Shown here in pieces: positions 21,562-33,329 of a DNA stretch of 64,000 nucleotides. This DNA comes from Cephalopachus bancanus. Its lineage: Eukaryota > Chordata > Mammalia > Primates > Tarsiidae. Where the stretch lies: positions 2,914,001 to 2,978,000 of the forward strand of contig JAPVLO010000138.1 in assembly GCA_027257055.1 (NCBI GenBank), in the 5' to 3' direction. The notes under the pieces were generated by a model. It saw only the letters and a list, made by a program, of their open reading frames with translations, did no database searches and was not told where the DNA came from. Position 1 is the first letter of the stretch. Each line of letters opens with the position of its first letter. The position numbers and the translations under genes were made by a program.

Positions 21562-21703
21562 TTCTTTCTTTCTTTTTTTTTTTTGTGGGGACGAGGTCTC
21601 ACCAAGTTGTCCGGTATGGTCTCGAACCCGCTGGCTCAAGCATTTCACTCGCCTCGGCCTCCCAAAGTGGTGGGATTACAGACTGAGCCACTGAGCCCGG
21701 CCC
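21562..21703 (-). mobile_element. Alu free left monomer
   Basis: Poly-T followed directly by one left arm (gtggggacgaggtctc to ctgagcccggcc). A 13-bp duplication flanks it with one mismatch, accctttctttct at 21549-21561 and acccttcctttct at 21704-21716. The poly-T merges with a TTTC microsatellite. Confidence 0.88.
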
Positions 21704-21798
21704 ACCCTTCCTTTCTAATGAGTAAAAACTATAATCCTCCCCCCTTCCAATTTCATCTTTAAGAACAATTGTAGTGTATATGTATATCTCCTTTTTCT

Positions 21799-22088
21799 CC
21801 CTTTTTTGAGTCGGGGTCTCACTTTGTCGCCCATGCTGGAGTGCCATGGCATCATCATAGCTGACTACAGCCTCTTATCTCTTGGGCTCAGGCAATCCTC
21901 CTGCCTCAGCCACTGAGTAGCTGGGACTATAGGTGCGTGTCACTATGCTCTGCTGATTTTTGGATTTTTTGGTAGAGAGAAGGTTTTGCTCTGTTGCCTT
22001 GGTTGGTCTCAAACTCCTGGGCTCAAGCAGTCTTCAGGAGTCGGCCTCCCAAGTGCAGGGATTACAGGTGTAAACCACAGTGCCTGGC
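21799..22088 (-). mobile_element. Alu, full-length (older type)
   Basis: Flanked by a perfect duplication, ctcctttttct, at 21788-21798 and 22089-22099. The arms are the more ancestral form (gcatcatcatagctgactac; gagtaaaccac-type A box). Confidence 0.9.
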
Positions 22089-22099
22089 CTCCTTTTTCT

Positions 22100-23949
22100 T
22101 TTTTGAGGTATCTGTCTGTTCTAGCCTCGAAGGGTGAACTCTTCTTCCTAACAAAGCCAGTCTTTTCTTCCATATTAATCAGTGTGCCTCCTTTTATTTT
22201 TCTTTAATTCTCCAGTGCTGTTTTAATTGTGAGTGTATTATCTTTTTAAACAAATTTAGCCCTTCTTGAGGCTGAGCAAACCTGGTCTTAGAGTTAGTGT
22301 TTGTTCACTCCCTATTTTAATTTGCTCTGTATGTATTTCTTGTGCATATATTTTGCAATTCCCTTGTCCATGCACCAATTTTAATATTTATGAAGGAGAC
22401 ATTTAATATGTTACTCTCTCCATGGATTTTGGAATCAAACGAAAAATTGGCAGGGATCAGCATTCATCTGAAGCCTTTGAAATGGCTTACTGCTTATAAG
22501 AGGAAAGTTGTATCTTTAAGCAGATATCCAGGCTGCCACATGGAGGACCCCGACCTGCCTCACGTGGTGGGTGTAGAAAACTCAAGAAGGAGATGAGAAC
22601 CAGACCCATACATTAAGCTCTCACTAGGACTATTAATTTCACTTCTGTGGTGTAAGAGAATTTTTGGGAAGGATAAGAGTTGTTTTCTCAGTGGCAGTTT
22701 TTGAGAGGGAATAAGTTCTTATTTTATGAACAAGAGGAAAAGAGAAAAAGTTTGCCCCAAACTCATTATGACCAGAATTTAGAAAGAGGACAAATTTTGG
22801 AGGAGGATAATTCTGAATGACTTTTTCGTTGTTTAACCTTCCTTATTCATCTTTCTTCCACTACTGATATAGACATCCTGCTTTCTGGTTCTTTGCCCTG
22901 GCTTACAGAAAATGTTGATGGCTACAAAAGAGAAAAAAAAAGTTATGGACCTAAATGTTGTATGGGCATTGTTCTTCATTTCTGAAATATATTGAAAACC
23001 TTTCAATTGTGGGAATGTCAGAAAAGATACACTGCTTCTGGAATAAATATGCTTTTTCTAAATAACATATAGGAAAGATAAATGAAACATGCTGTATACT
23101 TATTACTCAAGTACAAACTAATAGAATGTAGTTTAACAGACTATTTAAAAAGCTGAAAGAGTCACAACTGATTTTAAATATTGATGTCAAATATCTTGGT
23201 TCAAAGACTTAATTACAGTGTGTTTTTAATGGAAATCATCTCTCAAAACCAAAGTTGGGTTTTAGTGTAGAAATAATTCTGTATAGTCTTATGTTATAAC
23301 TTCACTGTATTTTTCTGTGACTCACCACGTTTGTTGGATTTTATGTGAATATTGAAAAACTATAAGACTAAAGCTACTTCATAGGCTGAATTGCTTTGTG
23401 AAGCTTGTTTGTATTTAATATAAAACATGTTTAATATGTTAATTCTGAAATCCCTGTATTAGCAAGTATGATACCCTTTATACTTCAAACTTTTGTGTGT
23501 ATCTGATTGATTTCTGTGTTAGAATAGCTGAGTAGGATTTTGATAGCTGTCCTTTCTTCTTGGAATGAGTTCCTATAATATAACTTTAATTTCATTCCTT
23601 CTTGTGCAGGTTCATTATCTTCTATTAAATCAACTGATATGAATGAAGGGGATAGACCTCTGCTTTGGGTAGCATGTGCCTGTAAAAAATGCAACTCCTT
23701 TATTTTATTTTTAAATTTTTTTTAATAAGATGAATGATTTTCAGATTAGGAACTAAGTGTGGTTAAAAGATTAAAGCCCAAAATAGTAAGGAAAAGCTGG
23801 TAAGGGGTTTTAAATAAGTTTAAATCTCTCAGGTAAATGACATGCCAGTATACTGTGGGGGCAGGGAACACTGCATAGAACCTCAGTAACAGAACCTCTG
23901 TTTGAAGAAACAGAACTGAAGAGATGTTGTTAGTCTAGATATGATTACG
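22100..23949 (+). other. ZNF654 intron 1 stretch without recognised features
   Basis: AT-rich, with no gene or clear repeat that I can name. A chance 84-codon frame at 22342-22596 has no support. Confidence 0.4.
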
Positions 23950-23962
23950 TATTCTATTTTTC

Positions 23963-24258
23963 TTCCTTTTATTTTTTTGAGTTGGAGTCTCACTGTGTTA
24001 CCCAGGCTGGAGTGCAGTGGCACGCTCTCGGCCACTCCAATGTCGACTGCTGGGCTCTGGCGGTCCTTCCGCCTCAGCCTTCCAAGTAGCTGAAACTACA
24101 GGCACATGCTACCGTACCCAGCTACTTTTTGATTTATTGTAGAGACGAGGTCTTGCCAAGTTGCTTGGACTGGTCTCGAACCCGTGGACTCAGGCAGTTC
24201 ACTTGCCTTGGCCTCCCAAAGTGCTGGGATTACAGGCTGAGCCACTGAGCCTGGTCCA
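23963..24258 (-). mobile_element. Alu, full-length
   Basis: Perfect 13-bp duplication tattctatttttc at 23950-23962 and 24259-24271. Carries the shortened A box (reads ggctgagcca antisense) but keeps the ccaagttg segment, so it is an intermediate subfamily. Confidence 0.93.
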
Positions 24259-24271
24259 TATTCTATTTTTC

Positions 24272-26149
24272 AAAGAGATCGGTTATGGAAATATGACTAG
24301 TAAAAGTAGTATAACTACTATTTTAACAAAACTAATGAATAGTTTTTAAATAAATGGTTGTTCGTAATTAGAAAGAGGTGTCTATCTCTAGCCATCACTG
24401 TAGGTTCATTAAATCGGATAATTCTATGTTTTTATTTCTACTCTTAAAAAATGTATTATATATCTGGTAATAGATATGGGAGATGTAACAGACCCAACAT
24501 ATGGAGAGTTCAGTGTGGTTTTTTTACAAAATTTCTCATGGTATTATAGACAGATGGAGAAATGAGGGTGAATTTGTATTAGCTACTGACAGAACACTCT
24601 AGCCAAAAGATATTAATGGTCCTAAGTATAGCTGAAGAAACTGAACTTGGCCCTATTATGAATGTGCGTAAACTTTTTTAGTATACAACTTTGATGATAA
24701 AATAAAAAACCTTTTCAGATGCATAGGTGATACACACTGGAAGGAAATGCTAACATATCAGCTATAAAAGCAGTATTGAAGGTTTGGACTGAAACTAAGA
24801 GTGAGAAAAGTGAGAAGGATTCATGTACAGTTATGGCGTTAAAAACTCAATTATAAAAGATGTATGCAAAAGAGCATTTTGGCTGACTCAGAATTAATAA
24901 GTAATGGCAAGCTGCATTAATATAATCAGAGTCAAAAATAGGGAGGTGGAAGTTCCACTGATTCTAACTGGAGTTGCCTGTAGTCTTATGTTCCATTCTG
25001 GGAACTATGTTTAAGAGGAACATGGACAATTTGTAGTGTGAACAGAATATGCTAATAAGAATGTGAAAATTGTGTATGTAAACTATTGAGAAATAATGGA
25101 AGCAGCTGAAAGGACAGCAGATATTTAATCTAGGGAAGAGACTGTAATAAAGATGTATCAGATAGTTGCTTTGTAATATATGACGGTCTATTGTTTGTTT
25201 TGTTCGTATAATTTTAAACTTCAAATTAGAACTGGCAGGTGGATGCTGCAATTTTTGCTTCATAATTTTCTAGTGAATGTACCTGTAAAATTAAATAAAT
25301 AGTTTACAATGGTAAACTACCCATCAGTAGCAATATTTGTGGTGGTTAACTCTCTGGGAGTGTATTTTGTAATGGATATTTGTGCCCTGGTTGGTAGTTT
25401 AAACTGGCTAATATTCTTGATTCTTTTTGACAGTAAGATTGTATAATAATATTAATATTTAGAGATGCTTACTCTGTTTTCCAGTTTGGAAAGATTTAGT
25501 CTCATTACATTTCAGAACCTATTAAGGACCTTAACATTGTGGAAATATCAATTTAAGGAGAAGTGAGTTGAACAAACTGTGCTTTTTTAGGTCTCAAAAA
25601 GAATTGGGTTTAGATTGCTTGCTTCTAATCGATGATATTTTTTGTAGATTCTAAGCAACTTTTAACTTATTAGTATCTATTTCCAAGCCATTTTGTTGTT
25701 TTTTTACAATATGATTTTAATTTTAAAATTCCTCCACAAGATTGTCCTGAAAGAAAAGGTAAAATTGATGTAAGTGATTCTTTTTTTAGCAGTTTTGAAA
25801 AAAATCTTTATTCTCTAGGGAGAATTGTAAAAACAGTGAATCTTCGGGTATCTGTTCAGGCATGGAGCATTTTATTTACATTGCTGTATATACTTCATTT
25901 GTCAGATGAATATTGGACTAAATACTGTAGTTGAAACTCAGCAGTCGTTTTTAAAAGCTTTCATTGGGAGTGACCTGTTGACTTGCTAAAAGTGAATAAA
26001 ATTTGTTGTAATTAATGATGTTTGGAAACAAACAATAAACCAGTCCATACTGGTGCGCTGAAATAGTCACCAGAGCAAGCGTCATTTTGTCATTTTATTT
26101 CCTTAAAGCAAAGTGCACTAGTAATAACAGCTCTTGCTGTTGATATGCC
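24272..26149 (+). other. ZNF654 intron 1 stretch without recognised features
   Basis: AT-rich intron. A chance open frame at 24964-25263 (minus) has no gene-like property. Confidence 0.4.
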
Positions 26150-26340
26150 AGGAATTACTCTGGCTTTTAATACTTGTCCTATTTAGTTTTTCAGTAGGTC
26201 TGTGATTAAAGTGGTCTTACATTTATTTTACAGGTAACTTAGAGAAGTTTAATAACTTTGTTAAGGCTACACAGCTAAAAAGTGACAGAGCTGGAATTTA
26301 AATCTAGGTCTGCCTGATTCCAAAGTAGTCTCTTTCCATT
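26150..26340 (-). repeat. MIR SINE
   Basis: Antisense MIR: ttacaggtaact, then ttaataactttg, then cacagct, then agagctggaatttaaa and ccattgtgctgc. Borders approximate. Confidence 0.75.
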
Positions 26341-26380
26341 GTGCTGCTATTCTACCTGCCTCATTTTTCCACCTGGCTCT

Positions 26381-26683
26381 GTTTTTTTTTTTTTTTTTTT
26401 TTTTTTTTGAGTTGGAGTCTCACTCTGTCGCCCAGACTGGAGTGCAGCGGCTGCTCCCGGCCACCGCAGCCTCGACCTGCTGGGCTCTGGCGATCCTTCC
26501 GCCTCAGCCTTCCGAGTAGCCGCAATTACAGGCATGCGCTACCATGCCTGGCTGATTTTTTGGATTTATTGTAGAGATGAGGTCTCGTTGCCCGGGTGGG
26601 TCTCGAACCCACAGGCTCAGGCAATCCACTCACCTCAGCCTCCCAAAGGCGCGGGATTACAGGCTGAGCCACCGAGCCTGGCT
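26381..26683 (-). mobile_element. Alu, full-length, young lineage type
   Basis: Duplication tccacctggctct (26368-26380) versus tccacctgactct (26684-26696). Carries the shortened A box. At 26596-26612 it has a perfect 5-bp stem around the 7-base B-box loop. Confidence 0.94.
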
Positions 26684-27576
26684 TCCACCTGACTCTTAAA
26701 AAAAAAAATATACCCACAGGCAAGGGCAAATTTTGCAGTGCAGTTGGGTAACAAAGTAGAAAAAGTATTATTATATGACAAAAAAGGAAAGCTGAGTTAA
26801 GAAATAGCCATATTTCAGTTGATCACACCTCTTTTTTATGTGGCACCAGAGTGATAATATGGTGACCAGAAAAAGGCACTAACGCTGATCAAAGACTCTA
26901 GTGAAGGGAAAATTTAGAGCCAGGAAACCACTATTTAGCATTTTTTCTTTTTTGGCCTGGGTGATTTAGAAAAATCTTGGGGCCAGCATACATGTTGTAG
27001 TTTTCACTTTCCAACTAGAGAGACCTGTAGGATCTAGAAGGAGGGGTGGTACATGTGTACAGAGATAATTTCTGGTAGCTTTCTTTTTCATCTGTGTGTT
27101 TTCCCAGAAACTTTGGAGAGATGTGTGAGGTATTTAATCATGGCACAGCGAGCAACATGAGCTTCATGTTCCTGATAGTTTCCCTTTTCCCTTAAGTCTC
27201 ATACGGTTGACATGAGTGGCCTGGGTGGATGCTACCCTTCATCATAGCTAAGGGACCCCAAGTTTAAGGAACCCCAATCTTTTATAATGGTCTGTAATCA
27301 CATCTGCCTGACCTTTGCCCTAGAGGGAGACAATATCTTTAGTATGCTAGGTAGTAAACAGGTTCACTGCTGTGGTTGGAGAGATCCTTTCTATTGTTCG
27401 ATATTGCTTCCTAAAAATATCTTTGAAAAATGAAGTCAGTCAGGGCTTTTTGAAAAAATTGTAGAAATGTGAGAAACCCATGGAAAATTGTCTACCGACA
27501 GGATGTGATTAGGGTGATAGTCCTTTGGACTCTGAGCATTATTGGCTTTTGTATTCTAGTTTTCTCAGCTTTTATA

Positions 27577-27875
27577 TCACAAGTTAGCAAACTTTTTCTG
27601 TAACGGTGCAGATTAGGCTTTGTGAACCATATGGTTTCTGTTACAACTACTGAACTTGGTTATAGCAGCAGGAAAGCAGCCATAGACAACATAAATGGAT
27701 GAATCTGGTTATGTTCCAATAAGATAGATATATTTATTAACATTGAAATTTGAATTTCATATAACTTTTGCATATCACGAAGTGATATTTTTTTCAACCA
27801 CTTAAAATTGGAAAAGCCTTTCTTACCTCATGGTTGTACGAAAACAGATGGCAGGCTAAATTTGGCATGCAGGTG
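27577..27875. mobile_element. hAT-type MITE, family A copy 1
   Basis: Blocks agcaaactttttctgtaa, ttaggctttgtgaacc, ccatagacaa, atgttccaataa and ggcaggctaaatttggc match a common mammalian hAT MITE. Similar blocks recur at 36672-36872 and 41888-42150. Two of the copies share an extra segment ending near 'ttcttacctcat'. Confidence 0.65.
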
Positions 27876-27964
27876 ATAGTTTTATATGATGATTTTGTTA
27901 ATTTAATACATTGTTTTAATACAGCATTCTAGCATATAAGAGATCATAATTAACATTTTTATAG

Positions 27965-28140
27965 CAATTTATGATTCTAAAGTGTTTTCTCATAAATTAC
28001 CTCAATTTAGCTTCAGTAAACCTGCAAGATAAGCATTATTATCTCTATTTTATGGTGAAGAAGCTAAAGCACAGAGAAGGAAGATGACCTATCTAAATTC
28101 ATAAAACTAGTTAAGTGACAGAGTCAAGACTGACTGTATT
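27965..28140 (-). repeat. MIR SINE
   Basis: Antisense MIR: agcattattatctc, ggtgaagaagctaaagcacagagaagg, then cagagtcaagactg. Borders approximate. Confidence 0.7.
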
Positions 28141-28640
28141 TGTATAATTAAATATTCATAATTAGAGCATCATGCATCATCATGATGCATCATATCATCT
28201 TACTGTATCATAATCAGAACATCATATCTTAGCATTCTGACAATGCCTTATGAATTATAATGATAATACTGATGGCTTGGTCATTTCTATGTTCTTCTAC
28301 TCTCTAAGTATTTTAATATTTAAAATATTAAATAATTGATATTTTGACAAAAGCTGGATATGGGAGGTAAAGGGCAATTTTTGTTAACTAAGTTTGGTAA
28401 AGATTTGGCAGTTGAAAAGTACAGTCAGTCATATACTATATTTCTTTTCTACATTTTCAAAGATAACAGTTGATTTCCTTTTCAGTTGTATACTATGAAA
28501 ATAAACAGAACTCTCCCCCCAGTCACCTGTGTTTATGCTGTACCAGTGTTTTAATTTATCCAGTAAGTTTGATACAAATTTTTGAACTCAAGATGTTGAG
28601 AACATTTTTGATAGTAATGCTTGAATTGCTTCCCTATCAG

Positions 28641-28786
28641 GTGGTGGAAGATTATGCTGGAAGATGGCAGGTCCCTTTGCCACAGCTTCAGGTTCTTCAG
28701 ACTGCACTTTGTTGTTTCACATCAGCCAGTGCATCATTCCCAGATGAATGTGAGCACGTACAATATGTTTTGAGTAGCCTTGCTGT
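28641..28786 (+). CDS. ZNF654: ZNF654 coding exon 2
   Basis: The acceptor ttccctatcag precedes GTGGTGGAAG. The exon encodes VVEDYAGRWQVPLPQLQVLQ onward to SSLAV, following the exon 1 motif without a break. It is 146 nt long, ending in phase 2 at gctgt|gtaagt, a consensus donor. The content is helical, with paired leucines, and aligns in pattern with the equivalent segment of RLF. The open frame continues 57 codons upstream of the acceptor by chance; those codons are intronic. Confidence 0.93.
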
Positions 28787-29661
28787 GTAAGTACGCTTTA
28801 CATTTTATAACGTATTATTTTTCTTGATGTGTTTGAGAATTATTTTTTTTACTGTTTCTTCTCAGAAAGAAACCTTTCTTAAAGTCTTTACTCAAAAATA
28901 AATTTTCACTTTTTCACTTAAGTACTTAGTAAATTTAGTATTTGGTTTTGAACATTTAACCAGTTTTATTTTTAGTTTAAGAGTTAAGTGGAATTGTGAT
29001 ATACAGATTCTTCTGGCCACCATAAGCACTTTCCTTTCCTTTTTAATTGTTCAGATTGCCTTGGCAAGTTCTATTGTTTAAGTCCCAGAACACAGCAGTT
29101 TAGGCCATCATAGTTAGCGGAAGGACTTTAAATCAGGGCAGAAAGAGATTAGGAAACTCCTGGTTTTTAAAAATGGTTGCAGTGAGCTTCAAATTAAAGA
29201 TTAAAAATTGGTCATTCGTATTTATCCTTTTTGCCCCCATAGGAACCTTTACTGTAACTAAAATCATAGTAAAAGAGACACACAGTGAAAATAAAATAGA
29301 GAAAAGTTATCAGTGAATGAAAGATTTCTACAGTTTTCTGGGGGACAGAAAGCAGACAGAAGAATGATTATTGAAACACAACAGAGCTAGTCACAATTTC
29401 ATGTGTTGTTTATTTTTGCTTCAAATTGTACTCACACCACCACAATGGGTTATAAAGTCATTTATTGCCATTACAAAATGCAGCAGAGAATATCATTGTG
29501 TCTCATAGGGTAAGTATTATCTTGTGAAACATTTTAACATATGTATAGAGTAGGGAATGAGATAGTTTGGGAGAATGCAAGTAAAGGAGTTAATTACAGT
29601 TTTTCCATTCTGTTCAGTTACCAGACCTTCAAGCCACTGTAGGGTGGGAAAAGCAATATTA
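28787..29661 (+). other. ZNF654 intron 2, start
   Basis: Unremarkable AT-rich intron after exon 2 with no recognised feature. Confidence 0.4.
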
Positions 29662-29884
29662 CAGGTTGAGTATCTAATCCAAAAATCTGAAATCCAATAT
29701 GCTTCATAGTTTGAAACTTTGAATGCCAACATGATACTCAAAGGAAATGCACATTGGAATATATTGGATTACAGATTTTTGGATTAGGGGTGCTCAGCCA
29801 GTAAGTATAAATGCAAATATTCCAAAATCCAAGATCTAAAACACCTTTGGTTCTAAGCATTTCACATAAGGAATACTCAGCCTA
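29662..29884. mobile_element. Tigger/Golem-type MITE
   Basis: Terminal inverted repeats caggttgagtat and (g)aatactcagccta, with internal inverted blocks built on ccaaaatcc/aaaaatctgaaatcc. This is the pattern of a pogo-like MITE. Confidence 0.65.
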
Positions 29885-30120
29885 TACTACTCCCCCCCCC
29901 ACCAATGAAATTAAATGGCCCTGGAGCAGTGAATTTTGGATTCTGGCATTTATAGATTCCTCTTTGAGACAGCTAATCACTTAATTATCCTGAAGAAAAT
30001 CTCATCAGTCAAATATTGATTTGTTTATATTTAAAATTGTAGGAGGGAAGGAGAATTTAGAGTATAACATCATTTAGATTTGTAATAGTGAGGTAGTTTT
30101 TAAAAAAAAACTACATTTAG

Positions 30121-30410
30121 GGCCGGGCTCAGTGACTCAACCTGTAATCCCAGCATTTTGAGAGGCCAAGGCAAGTGGATAACCTGAGCCCGCAGGTTGG
30201 AGACCCACCCGGGCAACTTGGTGAGACCTCATCGCTACAATAAACCAAAAATTAGCCGGGCGTGGTAGCGTGCACCTGTTGTTCTGGCTACTTGGAAGGC
30301 TGAGGTGGAAGGATCGCCTGAGCCCAGCAGGTCGAGGCTGCAGTGACCGGGAGCGTGCCACTGCACTCCAGCCTAAGCAACGGACTGAGACTCCAACTAA
30401 AAAAATAAAT
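30121..30410 (+). mobile_element. Alu, full-length
   Basis: Perfect 14-bp duplication aaaactacatttag at 30107-30120 and 30411-30424. Sense orientation in the gene. A box shortened by one base (actcaacctg). Confidence 0.94.
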
Positions 30411-30883
30411 AAAACTACATTTAGAAAATAGTATTTTAATGTTTATTTTATGATGTCTAAAGGAACATAGGAATTTATTTGGACTTTTTGATTATACTTG
30501 ACAAAACTTACTAGAGGTAGCTTAACAAGGGCTAGAACTTGTTTCAGACTTTTCTGAATCCAGAGGATAAAACAGAATGTCATCTAGAACTTCCTCTTCC
30601 TTTCCTCTTTCTTCTTTGGGCTTCATTCTGTCAGGCTGCTGACAGTTCTAGGATTAAGCTTTCTTAAATATATCAAGGAGGAAGATACCCTTTCCTCGCA
30701 CTTTCAGTTCCAAAAGTATCTTGAGAAGAACTCTGGCCCAGCCTGGGTTATGTTCCCTCTGCTTGGGTTAACCACTATATTGAGAATGTGGTAAGATTTT
30801 TGGGCCAGTCTGATGACAGAGCACACCTCATGGCTAGGAGAAAGGAGAGTTAAGTCAAGTGCTACGTGAAGATGTTTCATGTG

Positions 30884-31600
30884 AGATGATGGCCCCATAA
30901 GATTACTGTGGAGCTGAAAAATTCCAATCTCCTGGTCACGTCCTAGCTGTCATAACAGTGCAGCGTGCTACTTATATGTTTGTCGTGATGCTGGTGGAAA
31001 CAGACCTGTTGCTCTGCCAGTCATATAAAAATGCAGCACGTAGGCTTATGCACAGAACATAATACTTGATAATAAATCACCATGTTACTGGTTTCTGTGT
31101 GTATACTGTACTGTGCTCTTTATTGTTATGATAGACTTTATTCCTTCTGCTTGTTAAACAAAAAAGTTAACTGTAAAACAGCCTCAGGCAGGTCTTTCAG
31201 AAGGTTTTATGGAAGAAGGCATTGTTACCGTAAGAGATGACAGCTCCATGTGTGTTACTGCCCCTGAAGACCTCCCAGTGGGACAAGATGTGGAGATGGA
31301 AGACAGTGATATTTATGATCCTGACCCTGTGTTTCTTAGTTTTTTACAAAAAAGTTTTAAAAGTACAGATAATAAAAAATTTTAAAAATAAAAAAACGTA
31401 CATAAGAACATAAAGAAAATAATTTATATAGCTGTACAAATGTGTTTGTTTTAACCTAAAAACGCACACACATAAAAAAAGCTTAAAAAAAATTAAAAGG
31501 TTATAAAGTTAAAAAGTCACAATAAGTTTATTATTAAAGAAAAAATTTTTAAAATTTGATCGAAGTGGACAGAGTTTATAAAGTCTACAGTAGTTCTGGT
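30884..31600 (+). mobile_element. Tigger (pogo)-derived DNA transposon fragment
   Basis: Blocks gatgatggccccataag, gtcataac.gtgcagcgtgct, agcctcaggcaggtctttcag, gatgacagctccatg and gacaagatgtggagatggaag match a Tigger/MER2-related element. No intact frame. Confidence 0.65.
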
Positions 31601-31990
31601 CTTTGTTGCTCTTTTTATTGATTTGAGAGTAAAGTGTTTGAGACTTTAGTCAGTCATTTTATGGGCAAAAAGAGGAATTGTTAGCTGGTATATTTGTGTA
31701 AGTAGGGATGGAGAGTGATCAGGTGAGAGATACCCTATTCATATCCACATTACTATATATCAGAATATGGAGGTATGTACAGGTATAGTTTTGAAATTTT
31801 GTATTTTAATTATATCTGTTTTATCTGAAATAATTAAAGGAAAGAAAGCTTGGTAATTCTCTTGGTCAGTGTAGATACACAAAAGTTAGAGTAAAAGCAC
31901 TAGAGTAAAAGGTACTGCTATTAGGATGACCAATTATTCTTTAGAAGATATATAGTCATTTATGAAGGGTATAAATACATATTTAAATTT

Positions 31991-32016
31991 TTCGAGACCC
32001 GCCTGGGGGTCTCGAA
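31991..32016. other. Isolated hairpin with the Alu B-box core
   Basis: ttcgagaccc (31991-32000) and gggtctcgaa (32007-32016) form a perfect 10-bp stem around gcctgg, in AT-rich surroundings. The left arm plus loop plus one base equals the 17-base B-box region of the Alus in this window, yet no Alu flanks it. Confidence 0.85.
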
Positions 32017-32808
32017 TGCCTTAATCTTGTGCGAAGTCAAAATTACTGAAAAGCTACAGATCTGAACCTTTTAACTTTTATATTTCCTTTTTGCTAATAT
32101 TTTAGGTCCATAGAACGAGATCACAACCTTATATTGTCAGCCTTCACTATGGAATGAAGAAAAAAATAAATGAAATGCTTCTGTAATTATTGTAGAATTG
32201 ACAAAATTTTGCTCATTGTTTCTTATACAGAATTCTTATAATAAATTTTCTCAGGATCAATGCACTGAATTATATATTTTTAAATAGTTAATTTCTTGGA
32301 TGAAGCCTATTGGCTATAGTTTTTTTTAAAGCCATGATATTTTGAAAAGGTTGTTCCTTTTGATTTTGGAATTGGGATAAAAAACAATTTCCTCTTTGTC
32401 TTGTTGGGAATTATCTTCAGCAAATTCACTGGTTTCCTTTTTCATTTTCTTTTTGATTAAGATATATTTCAGTCAAGATTCAGTAAGAAAAATGTAAACT
32501 ATAAATATACTAGATAATTGAGTAAAAGGAATTTAATTCATAGAATCACTTTTAAAGATGTTAGAAAATCTGAGAGAATCGATGGGATGGTGAACCCAGA
32601 CAGTAGCAATTGTGGCAAGTTGCTATTAACTCTAGAAATAGAAGGACAAGGAAAGAGGAGGTATAACTAGAGCCCAGAGACAGGAGAGAAGCACCGACTT
32701 GTGTGAGAGGATACCTGTGCAGAGATAGAACTACTAGTTTTTGTTCCAATCTTTTGCTGTATCAACAACCCTTTAATGAACTACCACGTGCAAGTGGCCT
32801 TTGGATTA

Positions 32809-32862
32809 GGATATTTGTATATCCTAGATATACAAGGATATCTGTATATCCTAGATGTACTC
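32809..32862 (+). repeat. 27-bp tandem duplication
   Basis: ggatatttgtatatcctag and ggatatctgtatatcctag begin at 32809 and 32836; each unit is about 27 bp. It lies at the edge of an old L1 piece. Confidence 0.85.
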
Positions 32863-33312
32863 TAGGAGTAGAATTGCTAGATCAATGAGTATGAGATTTA
32901 TCCCTTTGGTGGATGTTGCCAAATCTCTATAGAGGTTGAACCAGCTTATATTCTTTTTTTTTTTTTTTTTTTTGAGTTGGAGTCTCACTCTGTCACCCAG
33001 ACTGGAGTGCAGTGGCTGCTCCCGGCCACCGCAGCCTCGACCTGCTGGGCTCCAGCGATCCTTCCGCCTCAGCCTTCCCAGTAGCTGGAATTATAGGCAT
33101 GTGCTACCACGCCCGGCTGATTTTTTGATTTATTGTAGAGATGAGGTCTCGCTGCCCAGGCGGGTCTCGAACCCACGGGCTCAGGCAATTCACTCACCTC
33201 AGCCTCCCAAAGGCGCGGGATTACAGGCTGAGTCACCAAGCCCGGCCCAGCTTATATTCTTGCCAGCAGTGTAAGGGAGTACTTCTTTTCCCACACATTT
33301 GTCAACAGTGGT
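32855..33312 (-). mobile_element. Old L1 (L1M/HAL1-like) fragment, split by an Alu
   Basis: Antisense L1 3' pattern: ctaggagtagaattgctagatca, then tgttgccaaat, then cttgccagcagtgt. The Alu at 32956-33246 interrupts it. Confidence 0.6.
32956..33246 (-). mobile_element. Alu, full-length, young lineage type
   Basis: Perfect 15-bp duplication ccagcttatattctt at 32941-32955 and 33247-33261. Inserted into an old L1 piece. Few changes from the window's consensus. Confidence 0.96.
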
Positions 33313-33329
33313 TTTTTTTGTTTTTTTTT

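Noticed and set aside
26596..26612. tRNA gene suggested by a B box and T-arm-like stem
   Set aside because: It is the left arm of an Alu; no acceptor stem, anticodon arm or other tRNA parts.
28167..28185. atgcatcat/atgatgcat 9-bp inverted repeat
   Set aside because: Short and embedded in a simple atcat-rich stretch; likely to arise by chance.
28470..28640. In-frame extension upstream of ZNF654 exon 2
   Set aside because: A clear acceptor (ttccctatcag) precedes 28641, and only the sequence after it continues the family pattern.
32936..33274. 112-codon open frame
   Set aside because: It is an antisense Alu read through; not a gene.
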